A DNA stretch of 42,959 bases from Paludibacteraceae bacterium (lineage in GTDB: Bacteria; Bacteroidota; Bacteroidia; Bacteroidales; Paludibacteraceae): assembly GCA_017646805.1 (NCBI GenBank), contig JAGCLW010000033.1, forward strand, positions 1-42,959, in the 5' to 3' direction. The notes beneath the pieces are model-generated. The model ran no database searches. It was not told the DNA's origin and was given only the letters and a program-made list of their open reading frames with translations. The translations under genes were made by a program, and so were the position numbers. Numbering within the stretch: position 1 is the stretch's first letter; each line of letters starts with the position of its first letter. Shown here in pieces: positions 1-8,062 of the stretch.

Positions 1-1
1 A

Positions 2-181
2 GCAGTTAATTACCACAAATGGAAAATTTGTGAATGTGCCGTAAAGAATGGAGAAAAATTAAATGTTCCGGTATACAAATTTTTAAAAGACCCTTTAATT
101 CAGAAATTTGGTGAAGCTTGGTACGAACAATTAGAAATTGCGGCAGAAGAATTAAAAGATTATTTTAAAACAAAAAAATAA
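2..181 (+). CDS. C-terminal 59 residues of an unidentified protein (5' end outside window)
   Basis: An open frame enters from the left edge and ends at TAA 179-181. It reads about 59 residues, starting near NYHKWKICECAV and containing VPVYKFLKDPL and GEAWYEQLEIAAEELKDYF, then a lysine-rich end. The other two forward frames stop early, which supports this one. The composition looks like the helical end of a soluble enzyme; there is no membrane segment or sorting signal. I do not recognise the family and assign no function. It is followed directly by a strong terminator hairpin, so it is the last gene of a rightward transcription unit. Confidence 0.6.
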   Translation, partial: AVNYHKWKICECAVKNGEKLNVPVYKFLKDPLIQKFGEAWYEQLEIAAEELKDYFKTKK

Positions 182-183
182 TA

Positions 184-214
184 AAAAAAGAAGGCAAAAA
201 AAGCCTTCTTTTTT
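184..214. terminator. Intrinsic terminator, probably bidirectional
   Basis: AAGAAGGC at 188-195 pairs with GCCTTCTT at 203-210 around an A7 loop. An A-tract lies before the stem and a T-tract after it, so it can stop transcription from either side. It lies between the end of the left-edge gene and the 3' end of the minus-strand AraC-type gene, which converge here. Confidence 0.85.
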
Positions 215-224
215 GTTATTTATA

Positions 225-1067
225 CTAAACAAATTTGAATTGTTTTGGCGAAAAACCCGTTTGTCGTTTAAAAAATTTACCAAACGCAGATTGATCGGAA
301 AAACCAAGAAGAAACGTAATTTCTGCTATTGAAAATTGCGAATTAAGCAAAAGAGAACGAGCGTCGGACAACAACATTTCGTTGATAAACGAAGTCGGAG
401 TTCGTCCCGTTTTGTTCCTCACCAACAAAATAAGATGACGCATCGTCAAATTCAATTGAGTTGCATAAAATGAAACAAAATGCTCTTTTCGATAATGCTT
501 CGCCATCAACTCAAAAAAAGATTGTACAATTTGCTCTTGATGTGGCAAAGAAAACAATTCGTTTTCGTTTATTTTTTGTTGTTCAACAAAATTACTTGTA
601 TCCAAAAAAAATGCATAAAGAGCATTGATGACCACATCAAAATAATAAAAATGAGTCGTTTCTTCTATCGACCGAGCCAATTCATTCATTCGATAAACAA
701 TGCGATTGAACGAAGTTGGATCCAAATCAAAATTTGGCAACGAAAACGTTTCTACACCATATTTTACACGAAAATACATCATTCGTGTCGAATCATGTTC
801 TTCCATAAATTTTGACGAAACCCAAAGACAATACACCTCCATATCGTCGGAAAGAAATTCAGTCTCAACTTTATGCATGGAAGACAAAAATAACAAACTA
901 TTTTTTTGCAATTCCGTTGCCACATTATTAATACGTAACCAACATTTTCCCACCAAAATAAGCAACGTTAATCGTCCATCAAACAAAAATGATTTTGACA
1001 ACACATTTTGCAAATTCTTTTTTCTTAATTTCTCACAAGAAATCAACGATTGAAATTGATTTTTCAT
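225..1067 (-). CDS. AraC family transcriptional regulator, divergent from an efflux operon
   Basis: The protein is about 280 residues. The last ~100 carry the double helix-turn-helix typical of AraC/XylS regulators, seen as LNLTMRHLILLVRNKTG, FSIAEITFLLGFSDQSAFGKFF and the closing KRQTGFSPKQF. The N-terminal part is a sensing domain I cannot assign. The frame continues upstream to a TTG at 1097, but ATG 1067 (MKNQFQSL) is preferred because a good -7 element, TATTTTTGC, lies at 1094-1102 and would place transcription start inside the longer version. The gene is divergent from a TolC/EmrA/EmrB-like operon with repeated boxes in the shared control region, so it most likely controls that operon. 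Whether it activates or represses, and the inducer, are not visible. Confidence 0.88.
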   Translation of the reverse strand: MKNQFQSLISCEKLRKKNLQNVLSKSFLFDGRLTLLILVGKCWLRINNVATELQKNSLLFLSSMHKVETEFLSDDMEVYCLWVSSKFMEEHDSTRMMYFRVKYGVETFSLPNFDLDPTSFNRIVYRMNELARSIEETTHFYYFDVVINALYAFFLDTSNFVEQQKINENELFSLPHQEQIVQSFFELMAKHYRKEHFVSFYATQLNLTMRHLILLVRNKTGRTPTSFINEMLLSDARSLLLNSQFSIAEITFLLGFSDQSAFGKFFKRQTGFSPKQFKFV

Positions 1068-1093
1068 TTCAGTTTTTTTTCTCAAAAAGCACC

Positions 1094-1102
1094 GCAAAAA
1101 TA
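1094..1102 (-). promoter_or_regulatory. Putative -7 element for the AraC-type gene
   Basis: Read on the minus strand the site is TATTTTTGC, an exact match to the Bacteroidota -7 consensus TAnnTTTG, about 27 bp upstream of ATG 1067. I see no well-spaced TTG at -33. The efflux operator boxes lie immediately upstream, so autoregulation is possible. Confidence 0.5.
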
Positions 1103-1110
1103 ATCACTTT

Positions 1111-1190
1111 TTACCAAAATTAAAACATTTTCGTCATAATTTACCAAAATAAAAAAAGCGAAATTTGTACCGTTTTTTTTTAACCAAAAT
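1111..1190 (+). promoter_or_regulatory. Three direct TWACCAAAAT boxes, candidate operator of the AraC-type regulator
   Basis: TTACCAAAAT occurs at 1111-1120 and again at 1141-1150, exactly 30 bp apart (about three helical turns). A third, one-base variant TAACCAAAAT lies at 1181-1190, just before ATG 1195. Direct repeats on one face of the helix are the usual arrangement of AraC-family sites. A weak -7 element, GAAATTTG, lies at 1160-1167 without a good -33 element, which would fit an activator-dependent efflux promoter. The assignment to this regulator is inferred from position. Confidence 0.55.
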
Positions 1191-1194
1191 TATT

Positions 1195-2511
1195 ATGACA
1201 TTCAAAAATAAAAAAACGATTCTTTCTATTCTTCTTTTTTGGATTGGAATTTCAATAGGATTTTCAGAAAATAAAAAAATGTATTCAATAGAGGAATTAT
1301 TTCAAATTGCAGAAAATAACAATAGCAATATCAAACTTTCCGAACTTTGTGTCAAAGAATCTGAAGAAAATATAAAAGTGGCAAACAATGCTTGGTTGCC
1401 AACCATCAATCTTGACGCATCGGTCAGTTATTTAGGAAATATCTACTTAATGGATCGAAAATTTCAAAATGGACAACGATTTACGATGCCTCATTTTGGA
1501 AACAATTTTGCTATTGAAGCAACTCAATTGATTTATGCCGGAGGTGTGATAAATGCGACCAATCTTGCAAAGTTAAATCAAAAAGAATCTATCGTAAGCA
1601 AAGAAGAAACACAGCAAAACATTCGTTTCATGATCGTAAGCAATTACCTTGAACTTTTTCGCCTCCGCAACCAAATCGAAGTTTTAAAAAAAAATATTGA
1701 ACAAACCAACCAATTACTTACAAATATTCGAGCAAAAGAAAAAGAAGGACTTGTATTAAAAAACGATATTACTCGACACGAATTACGACTGCAAGAATTG
1801 AAACTTGACTCTTTAAAATCGGAAAACAATGCGACAATCATCAACAATCAATTAGCAATTGCTCTTCATTTGCCTCCTGAAACACGAATTGAAATCGACA
1901 AAAACATTATCAATAATTTACCAATTGCAACTTCTGAAAACGAATGGCTACAAAATGCTACACTCCATTCTATTGATTTACAAAAAAAGAAAATCGCCAT
2001 CGAAAAAAGCCAAGAGATCGAGTCGCTTAGTCAAGCTGAATACATTCCGTCCATCGTTGCTTTTATCGGAAACAAACTTGACGGACCAATAACCGTTGAA
2101 ATTCCAACCATTGACAAAAATATCAATTATTGGTATGCCGGAATAGGAATAAAATGGGAAATCAGTTCATTTTACAAATCAACGCGAAAACACAATCAAG
2201 CAAAATGGCAAACCAAGCAAGCTAAAGAAGCCTACAACCTTCAAGAAGAAAATTTAACTACCAAAATCCATTCTGCTTATATTCAATTTACCGAATCATT
2301 TCAATTATACGACACGCAAAAGAAAAGTTTGGAATTGGCACTACAAAATTATCACATTATCAATCATCGCTATCTCAACGACTTAGCCATTATTACAGAA
2401 TTTTTAGATGCGACAACCGCCAAACTAAATGCCGAAATTCAAGTCGTAAATGCCCAAATCAATATTTTATTTCGATACTATTATCTAAAAAAAATCGCTG
2501 GAACTATTTAA
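1195..2511 (+). CDS. TolC-like outer membrane efflux protein
   Basis: This is the outer membrane channel of a tripartite pump. It has a signal peptide (MTFKNKKTILSILLFW, then a hydrophobic stretch ending near SIGFS), followed by alternating long helices and short beta-rich segments as in the OEP/TolC family. YSIEELFQIAENNNSNIKLSE near the N-terminus is characteristic, and so is the repeat of this pattern in the second half. Length, about 438 residues, is normal for the family. The frame can be extended to a TTG at 1165, but ATG 1195 gives a proper signal peptide and is preferred. It is first in an operon with an EmrA-type adaptor 16 bp downstream and an MFS pump after that. Confidence 0.88.
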   Translation: MTFKNKKTILSILLFWIGISIGFSENKKMYSIEELFQIAENNNSNIKLSELCVKESEENIKVANNAWLPTINLDASVSYLGNIYLMDRKFQNGQRFTMPHFGNNFAIEATQLIYAGGVINATNLAKLNQKESIVSKEETQQNIRFMIVSNYLELFRLRNQIEVLKKNIEQTNQLLTNIRAKEKEGLVLKNDITRHELRLQELKLDSLKSENNATIINNQLAIALHLPPETRIEIDKNIINNLPIATSENEWLQNATLHSIDLQKKKIAIEKSQEIESLSQAEYIPSIVAFIGNKLDGPITVEIPTIDKNINYWYAGIGIKWEISSFYKSTRKHNQAKWQTKQAKEAYNLQEENLTTKIHSAYIQFTESFQLYDTQKKSLELALQNYHIINHRYLNDLAIITEFLDATTAKLNAEIQVVNAQINILFRYYYLKKIAGTI

Positions 2512-2527
2512 TTCAAACAAAAAAATC

Positions 2528-3562
2528 ATGAACAAAAAAACTAAAAAAATCTCATACAACATCTTCATCATCATTCTCTTATTCGGAATGACTCTATTCA
2601 TTTGTCAAAAATTTATCCACTTAGGAAACGTAGAATACACCGACAACGCACAAGTAAAACAACACATCATTCCTATCAATTGTAGAATACAAGGATACGT
2701 AAAACAAATTTATTTTGATGAATATCAATTCGTAAAAAAAGGCGACACTTTGATCATAATTGAAGACACGGAATACAAATATCTTTTAGCACAAGCAGAA
2801 GCCAATTACGAAAATGCAATCACCGACAAATCTGCCATGTATAATACAATCAATACAATCCAAAACAATATCTCCATGACCGAATCCGGAATTGAAGAAG
2901 CTCGCATCAAACTCGAAAATGCCGAACGAAACTTCAATCGATACAAAAATCTGTTAAACGAGAAATCGGTTACTCGCCAACAATACGATAATATGAAAAC
3001 CAATTACGATGCGGCAAAAGCCCACTTCGAAATGCTTCTTCATCAAAAACAAAGCACTCAATCCGTCAAAGAAGAGCAAAATACTCGATTGGGACAAAAC
3101 AACGCCAATATCAAATTAGCCGAAGCAACTCTCGAATTAGCTCGATTAAATTTATCTTACACCGTCATCACCGCACCTTGCGATGGAATCACTGGAAGAA
3201 AAAACATTCAAGTTGGACAATTAATTCAACCCGGACAAACCATTTTAAATCTTGTAGACAACAATGAAAAATGGATCGTCGCCAACTACAAAGAAACTCA
3301 AGCCACCAATATCGCTAAAGGACAAATCGTCGAAATAAAAATTGATGCCATTCCAAATGTTGTATTCAACGGAGTTGTAAAATCCATTTCTCGAGCAACA
3401 GGAGCAAGTTTTTCGCTCCTGCCTCAAGACAATTCCGCAGGTAATTTCGTGAAAATAGAACAAAGAATTCCCATTCGTATTGATTTTACATCAGATAATA
3501 AAAAAGAAGATTTAGACCGCATCAGTGTCGGTATGAATGCAGAAACCACCATAAAAAAATAA
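2528..3562 (+). CDS. EmrA/HlyD-family periplasmic adaptor of an efflux pump
   Basis: The protein is 344 residues. It has one N-terminal membrane segment (about residues 10-28) and then VEYTDNAQVKQHIIPI, the usual start of the EmrA-type barrel-sandwich domain. A lipoyl half (GYVKQIYFDEYQFVKKGDTL), a coiled-coil hairpin (about residues 85-210) and the second lipoyl half (YTVITAPCDGITGRKNIQVG) follow. Near the end comes the EmrA signature GASFSLLPQDNSAGNFVKI. It links the inner membrane MFS pump to the TolC-like channel. It begins 16 bp after the channel gene and ends one base before the pump gene, so the three are surely co-transcribed. Confidence 0.92.
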   Translation: MNKKTKKISYNIFIIILLFGMTLFICQKFIHLGNVEYTDNAQVKQHIIPINCRIQGYVKQIYFDEYQFVKKGDTLIIIEDTEYKYLLAQAEANYENAITDKSAMYNTINTIQNNISMTESGIEEARIKLENAERNFNRYKNLLNEKSVTRQQYDNMKTNYDAAKAHFEMLLHQKQSTQSVKEEQNTRLGQNNANIKLAEATLELARLNLSYTVITAPCDGITGRKNIQVGQLIQPGQTILNLVDNNEKWIVANYKETQATNIAKGQIVEIKIDAIPNVVFNGVVKSISRATGASFSLLPQDNSAGNFVKIEQRIPIRIDFTSDNKKEDLDRISVGMNAETTIKK

Positions 3563-3563
3563 C

Positions 3564-5195
3564 ATGAATTACCCCAATACGCCTTTTTGCATTCCTGCTA
3601 TTCGCTCCATAATTCCGGAAAAACTAAAACCATTTGTTATCATTCTTTTTCTCATCATTATCCAATTTTCCGGAGGTGTTTATTTAGCTTCAATCAGCGA
3701 AATGATTGAAACTACGGCACTTCTACAAGAAGACATCATGATGGCCGGCTACGCATCTTTAATCGGAATGGCTCTGAATTTCGTCTATATGTTTCGCATC
3801 AAATGTGCAATACCTCCAAAAAACACATTTCTCATTTGCGGAACAGTTATTATCATCGCCAATCTCATCGCCATGCACACCACGAGCGTTCCGCTACTTG
3901 TCGGAGTATGTTTTATCGCCGGATTTTTTAGAATGCAAGCTACATTTGAATGCAATTCCACCATACAATTATGGCTAACTCCTAAACGAGATATGTCTGT
4001 TTTTTTCTGTTGGGTTTACCTCATTGTCAACAGCTCTATCAATCTATCTGGCATCATGACGGTTTATCTATCCGTCTTGGGAGAATGGCATTACATGCAA
4101 TGGACAATTATCGGACTTATGTGCCTATTACTACTAATCGTCATATTGATTTATCAAAATGTATCCACCATGCCACCTATTCCATTTTTAGGAATAGATT
4201 GGTTAGGAATGATTATGTGGGGAAGTATTGCCCTATCCATATTATTCATCTGCATTTACGGCGAACACTATGATTGGTGGAACGGTACTCCCATACAAAT
4301 TGCAACCATTTTTGGAATCATTATTTTGGGTCTAACGCTCTGGCGTTCATCATTTATTCGTCATCCCTACATCTTTTTAGAAACATTGACAAAACCAATC
4401 GTTTGGTCAAGTATATTGGTTATCATCATAGCCGATATTCTTTTAGCACCAAGTCATATTTTTGAACATGCACTAATGAAAAACATTTTGCATTACAACG
4501 AACAACACCTGATTTCGCTCAATTGGATTGGATTTATGGGAACTATTGTTGCAGTCATTTTTACATGGCAATTTTTTGCCATACGCAAATGGACTTATCA
4601 ACGAATGTTAGTCATTGCTTTCTCATGCATTTGTATCTACTTATGTTATTTTTATTTTTTCATTGATTACAATTTGCCAAAAAAAAGTTTGTTTTTTCCT
4701 ATTTTTATCCGCAATATGGGTTATGTCATAATGGCAATTACCGTACTCACTTCATTAACCCGATTGTCTTTCCCTCATCATTTTTTTCAAGGAGTAACCC
4801 TACAAAACCTATTCTCCGCCTCTCTCGGGAGTGCAATCGGAACGGCAATCGTTGAACGATTATTCAAAATAACCATAACCAAAAACGCAATGCTTCTCAG
4901 CAGTACAATTGACGGCATAAATAATTCTCATCAACAAATACAAATTCCCTTCTTACACGGAATCGTACAACAACAAGCGTTGATGATTTCTATGAAAGAA
5001 ATCTATGGCTATTTACTCTCTTTATCTCTGATTTCGCTACTTATTATTTTAATTCGTAAAAGCAGTTTCAAACCAACAAACGTTATTCATCCAAAATTCA
5101 AAACACTACGCAAACAACTCAAACACGAATTAAAAATGAAACTTCGTTTCAAAATTTGGAAACAAGGATTTGATAAATTCAATACTTCAAAATAA
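3564..5195 (+). CDS. MFS efflux transporter, EmrB/DHA2-like
   Basis: This is a 543-residue polytopic inner membrane protein with roughly 14 hydrophobic segments, the number expected for DHA2-type drug:proton antiporters. It begins one base after the adaptor stop codon, in the order channel-adaptor-pump. DHA2 signature motifs are weak: the region around MIETTALLQEDIMMAGYAS replaces the usual first-helix motif, so substrate cannot be predicted. The last ~45 residues are basic and cytoplasmic. The family call rests on topology and operon context more than on strong motifs. Confidence 0.82.
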   Translation: MNYPNTPFCIPAIRSIIPEKLKPFVIILFLIIIQFSGGVYLASISEMIETTALLQEDIMMAGYASLIGMALNFVYMFRIKCAIPPKNTFLICGTVIIIANLIAMHTTSVPLLVGVCFIAGFFRMQATFECNSTIQLWLTPKRDMSVFFCWVYLIVNSSINLSGIMTVYLSVLGEWHYMQWTIIGLMCLLLLIVILIYQNVSTMPPIPFLGIDWLGMIMWGSIALSILFICIYGEHYDWWNGTPIQIATIFGIIILGLTLWRSSFIRHPYIFLETLTKPIVWSSILVIIIADILLAPSHIFEHALMKNILHYNEQHLISLNWIGFMGTIVAVIFTWQFFAIRKWTYQRMLVIAFSCICIYLCYFYFFIDYNLPKKSLFFPIFIRNMGYVIMAITVLTSLTRLSFPHHFFQGVTLQNLFSASLGSAIGTAIVERLFKITITKNAMLLSSTIDGINNSHQQIQIPFLHGIVQQQALMISMKEIYGYLLSLSLISLLIILIRKSSFKPTNVIHPKFKTLRKQLKHELKMKLRFKIWKQGFDKFNTSK

Positions 5196-5221
5196 TTTTT
5201 ATCCTCGAAAACCAACTTTAT

Positions 5222-5261
5222 GTCCATAAAACAAGATTTTATCCTCGTTTTATGGACTTTT
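5222..5261 (+). terminator. Terminator-like hairpin after the efflux operon
   Basis: GTCCATAAAAC at 5222-5232 pairs with GTTTTATGGAC at 5247-5257, an 11-bp perfect stem with a 14-nt loop, followed by TTTT. The loop carries TTTTATCCTCG, which also occurs 40 bp upstream at 5197-5207. It probably ends the efflux transcript before the sigma genes. Confidence 0.6.
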
Positions 5262-5387
5262 ACATTAAAAATCTACATATTATAATGTGTGGACATACTT
5301 AAACACATTAAAAAAAAGAGAGAATCTATTTTTTCAAAAAAAATTCAATCAAAATATTTATTCCCCAATTCTAAAAAAAACACAACG

Positions 5388-6248
5388 ATGAGACAAATAA
5401 AAATCGGGGCATCAATTACGAAAAGAGATTCGGAAACGATGTCAAAATTTTTGGTAGAGATCAGTCGTATCGAAATGATTACGGTTGAAGAAGAAGTTGA
5501 ATTGGCTCAACGCATAAAAAAAGGAGATCAAAAAGCTTTAAACAAACTTGTTTCGGCAAATTTAAGATTCGTCGTTTCGGTGGCAAAACAATATCAAAAT
5601 CAAGGATTGGCACTCTCAGACCTTGTACAAGAAGGAAATATGGGATTGACAACGGCCGCTATGAAATTTGATGAAACACGCGGTTTCAAATTCATTTCGT
5701 ACGCTGTATGGTGGATTCGTCAATCTATTTTGCAAGCATTAGCCGAACAGTCACGTATCGTACGTTTGCCACTCAATCAAGTGGGTCTTCTCAATAAAAT
5801 CAAGAAAACAATCACAAAATTTGAACAAGATTACGAACGTACTCCAAGTGCAAAAGAATTATCCGAAATACTTGATATTCCGGAAGATAAAATCGGAGAC
5901 ACTCTCAAAGCCGGAGGTCGTCATACATCGGTTGATGCACCTTTTGCCGAAGGCGAAGACAACACGCTGCTCGACGTGATGACAAACGAAGACAGCCCTC
6001 GCACCGACCACGCCTTGATGTCAGAATCGTTGTCAAAAGAAACCTCTCGCGTACTGATGTTGTTAAGCGACAAAGAACGACAAATCATTCTAAAAGCGTT
6101 TGGAATTGGAGGACAAGAAATGTCGTTAGAAGAAATCGGTGATGAAATGGGACTCACTCGCGAACGCGTACGACAAATTCGTGAAAAAGCATTAAAAAAA
6201 TTGAGAGAAAATCCCAAAAGCAAACTACTCAAATCCTACATGGGATAA
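5388..6248 (+). CDS. RpoD-type sigma factor, diverged tandem paralogue
   Basis: A sigma-70 family factor of 286 residues. Region 1.2 ([20 protein letters not shown]), region 2 ([36 protein letters not shown]), region 3 and region 4.2 ([20 protein letters not shown]) are all present, so it should bind RNA polymerase and recognise DNA. The frame extends to a GTG at 5289, but starting at ATG 5388 (MRQIKIGASITKRDS) gives the same length and the same first residues as the neighbouring gene. It differs from the neighbour in region 2.1-2.2, where [18 protein letters not shown] becomes SDLVQEGNMGLTTAAMKF, and in the region 4 linker. Regions 2.3-2.4 are almost identical. It could be an alternative primary-like sigma factor. 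No clear TAnnTTTG promoter was seen upstream. Confidence 0.93.
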   Translation: MRQIKIGASITKRDSETMSKFLVEISRIEMITVEEEVELAQRIKKGDQKALNKLVSANLRFVVSVAKQYQNQGLALSDLVQEGNMGLTTAAMKFDETRGFKFISYAVWWIRQSILQALAEQSRIVRLPLNQVGLLNKIKKTITKFEQDYERTPSAKELSEILDIPEDKIGDTLKAGGRHTSVDAPFAEGEDNTLLDVMTNEDSPRTDHALMSESLSKETSRVLMLLSDKERQIILKAFGIGGQEMSLEEIGDEMGLTRERVRQIREKALKKLRENPKSKLLKSYMG

Positions 6249-6289
6249 TACTATAAAAATCTTATTTATAATCAAAAAGTTAATCGAAT

Positions 6290-7150
6290 ATGCGACAACT
6301 GAAAATTACAAAATCAATCACAAACCGAGAATCCGCTTCTTTAGATAAATATCTTCAAGAAATCGGTCGTGAAGACCTCATCACTGTAGAAGAAGAAGTT
6401 GAATTAGCTCAAAAAATACGCAAAGGAGACCGTCGTGCTTTAGAAAAATTGACACGTGCCAATCTTCGTTTTGTCGTTTCAGTTGCAAAACAATATCAAA
6501 ATCAAGGACTATCATTGCCCGATTTGATCAATGAAGGAAATTTAGGATTGATTAAAGCCGCTGAAAAATTTGACGAAACACGCGGTTTCAAATTCATTTC
6601 TTACGCCGTATGGTGGATTCGTCAATCCATTTTGCAAGCATTGGCCGAACAATCACGTATCGTACGTTTGCCACTCAATCAAGTAGGTTCGCTCAATAAA
6701 ATCAACAAAGCGTTTTCACGATTTGAACAACTCAACGAACGTCGTCCATCGCCAGAAGAATTGGCAAAAGAATTAGACATTCCCGTTGATAAAATTGCCG
6801 ACACACTCAAAGTCAGCGGACGACATTTATCGGTTGATGCACCATTTGCCGAAGGCGAAGACAACTCACTACTTGACGTGTTGGTCAACAATGACAGTCC
6901 GAATGCCGATCATTCGCTCATCAATGAATCTTTGTCAAAAGAAATTGAAAGAGCTTTGACCGTACTTCCAGAAAGAGAAAGTGCTATTCTTAAAATGTTT
7001 TTCGGAATCGGAGGACAAGAAATGACTTTGGAAGAAATTGGCGACACATTTGATCTCACTCGCGAACGTGTACGACAAATCAAAGAAAAAGCAATCCGCA
7101 AATTACGCAACAACTCAAAAAACAAATTATTAAAAACTTATTTAGGATAA
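6290..7150 (+). CDS. rpoD: Primary sigma factor RpoD
   Basis: This is the housekeeping sigma factor of the Bacteroidota type: 286 residues, no region 1.1, beginning [20 protein letters not shown]. It carries region 1.2 ([20 protein letters not shown]), region 2 ([20 protein letters not shown] and [19 protein letters not shown]), region 3 ([14 protein letters not shown]) and region 4.2 ([20 protein letters not shown]). It matches the canonical Bacteroidales sequence much more closely than the upstream copy. It starts 41 bp after that copy with no terminator or clear promoter between them, so the two may share a transcript. It is followed by a strong terminator. Confidence 0.95.
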   Translation: MRQLKITKSITNRESASLDKYLQEIGREDLITVEEEVELAQKIRKGDRRALEKLTRANLRFVVSVAKQYQNQGLSLPDLINEGNLGLIKAAEKFDETRGFKFISYAVWWIRQSILQALAEQSRIVRLPLNQVGSLNKINKAFSRFEQLNERRPSPEELAKELDIPVDKIADTLKVSGRHLSVDAPFAEGEDNSLLDVLVNNDSPNADHSLINESLSKEIERALTVLPERESAILKMFFGIGGQEMTLEEIGDTFDLTRERVRQIKEKAIRKLRNNSKNKLLKTYLG

Positions 7151-7154
7151 AAGA

Positions 7155-7188
7155 AAAAAAATCTGCACAAAATTGTGCAGATTTTTTT
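7155..7188. terminator. Bidirectional terminator between rpoD and rnhA
   Basis: ATCTGCACAA at 7161-7170 pairs with TTGTGCAGAT at 7173-7182, with an A-tract before and a T-tract after. It lies between two convergent genes and can serve both. Confidence 0.88.
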
Positions 7189-7212
7189 CATTATAATCCA
7201 AAAAAAACTCCT

Positions 7213-7860
7213 CTATTTTTTTCGTCCAAAATCGGCAGGAATTTCACCCCACACATCAGTTTGCCATTTTAAAATCAAATTGCTATACGTATTATTTTGC
7301 AACCAAAATTCTGCCCGACGAATGAGGTCAAACAAAGGTTTGTTTACGATTGTTGGCGATAATTTTGTCTTACACTTTTTTGCTTTTACCCACCCGATTG
7401 CAATTTTGCTATCCGAATAAATTGACGTTGACAAATTTTGTTTCTTAAACTGAGCCAACGCATGAACAATAGCCAAAAATTCTCCGATATTATTTGTAGC
7501 TTCATCAAACGGACCTTGATAAAAAAACGGTTCGCCGGTCGATACCCACACCGCACGATATTCCATTTTGCCGGGATTTCCACTACAAGCCGCATCGACT
7601 GCCAATGCTGAAAAATCAATTTCCGGAAACGAAAAATAATCCGCCACTTTTTTCTTTTTCAAAATTCCAGACTTTGGTCTACTTTGCACGTAATCCGAAT
7701 AATTTTGTTGCAAAGCAATTTCAGCCTCTTCTTTGGTTTCAAAACCTTTGTATTGAGCACCGGCAAATCCTTCAACATTTTTTCTACATTCTTCCCAAGA
7801 AGAATAAATTCCGGGATTTTTCCCTTGCCAAACTACATAAAAATTATTTTTCTTCCCCAT
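7213..7860 (-). CDS. rnhA: Ribonuclease HI with N-terminal viroplasmin-like domain
   Basis: It cleaves the RNA strand of RNA-DNA hybrids. Residues 5-50 form a viroplasmin/RNase H N-terminal hybrid-binding domain (FYVVWQGKNPGIYSSWEEC, then GAQYKGFETKEEA). A lysine-rich linker leads to the RNase H fold with acidic residues D89 (VDAACSGNPG), E127 (NNIGEFLAI), D150 (YSDSKIAIGW) and D210 (WGEIPADFG). All four catalytic acids are present, so it should be active. The length, 215 residues, is normal for this two-domain type. It is the last gene of the long minus-strand directon and starts 3 bp after a small basic gene. Confidence 0.93.
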   Translation of the reverse strand: MGKKNNFYVVWQGKNPGIYSSWEECRKNVEGFAGAQYKGFETKEEAEIALQQNYSDYVQSRPKSGILKKKKVADYFSFPEIDFSALAVDAACSGNPGKMEYRAVWVSTGEPFFYQGPFDEATNNIGEFLAIVHALAQFKKQNLSTSIYSDSKIAIGWVKAKKCKTKLSPTIVNKPLFDLIRRAEFWLQNNTYSNLILKWQTDVWGEIPADFGRKK

Positions 7861-7863
7861 ACA

Positions 7864-8028
7864 TTATTTTTCTTTTCGCTCCCGATGTTTTCGTTGAGCT
7901 TCATTCCTTGCTTTAATTCGAGCATGATAATCTGCTCTCATTTGTTGAGCACCAGAAAGTTTCTTTTTGAGTTTTCGCTTAGCGGGTTGCTCCAAAGGCT
8001 TTTTGCCAAAGACAATTCCGCCATTCAT
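7864..8028 (-). CDS. Small lysine/arginine-rich protein of unknown function
   Basis: The ORF encodes 54 residues from ATG 8028, or 60 from a GTG at 8046. It reads MNGGIVFGKKPLEQPAKRK, then a run of basic residues with KLSGAQQMRADYHARIKARN, ending RKHRERKEK. There is no membrane segment or signal peptide. The strong positive charge suggests nucleic acid or ribosome binding, but that is only an inference. It sits 3 bp upstream of rnhA and 34 bp downstream of the GH13 gene on the same strand, so translation is probably coupled to rnhA. I do not recognise a family. Confidence 0.6.
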   Translation of the reverse strand: MNGGIVFGKKPLEQPAKRKLKKKLSGAQQMRADYHARIKARNEAQRKHRERKEK

Positions 8029-8062
8029 AATTTGTTCTATATCCACAGAAAAAAAGTTTTTT

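Noticed and set aside
5289..5387. 33-codon N-terminal extension of the first sigma factor from a GTG
   Set aside because: The extension is lysine-rich and has no match in the paralogous sigma factor, whereas ATG 5388 aligns exactly with the paralogue start.
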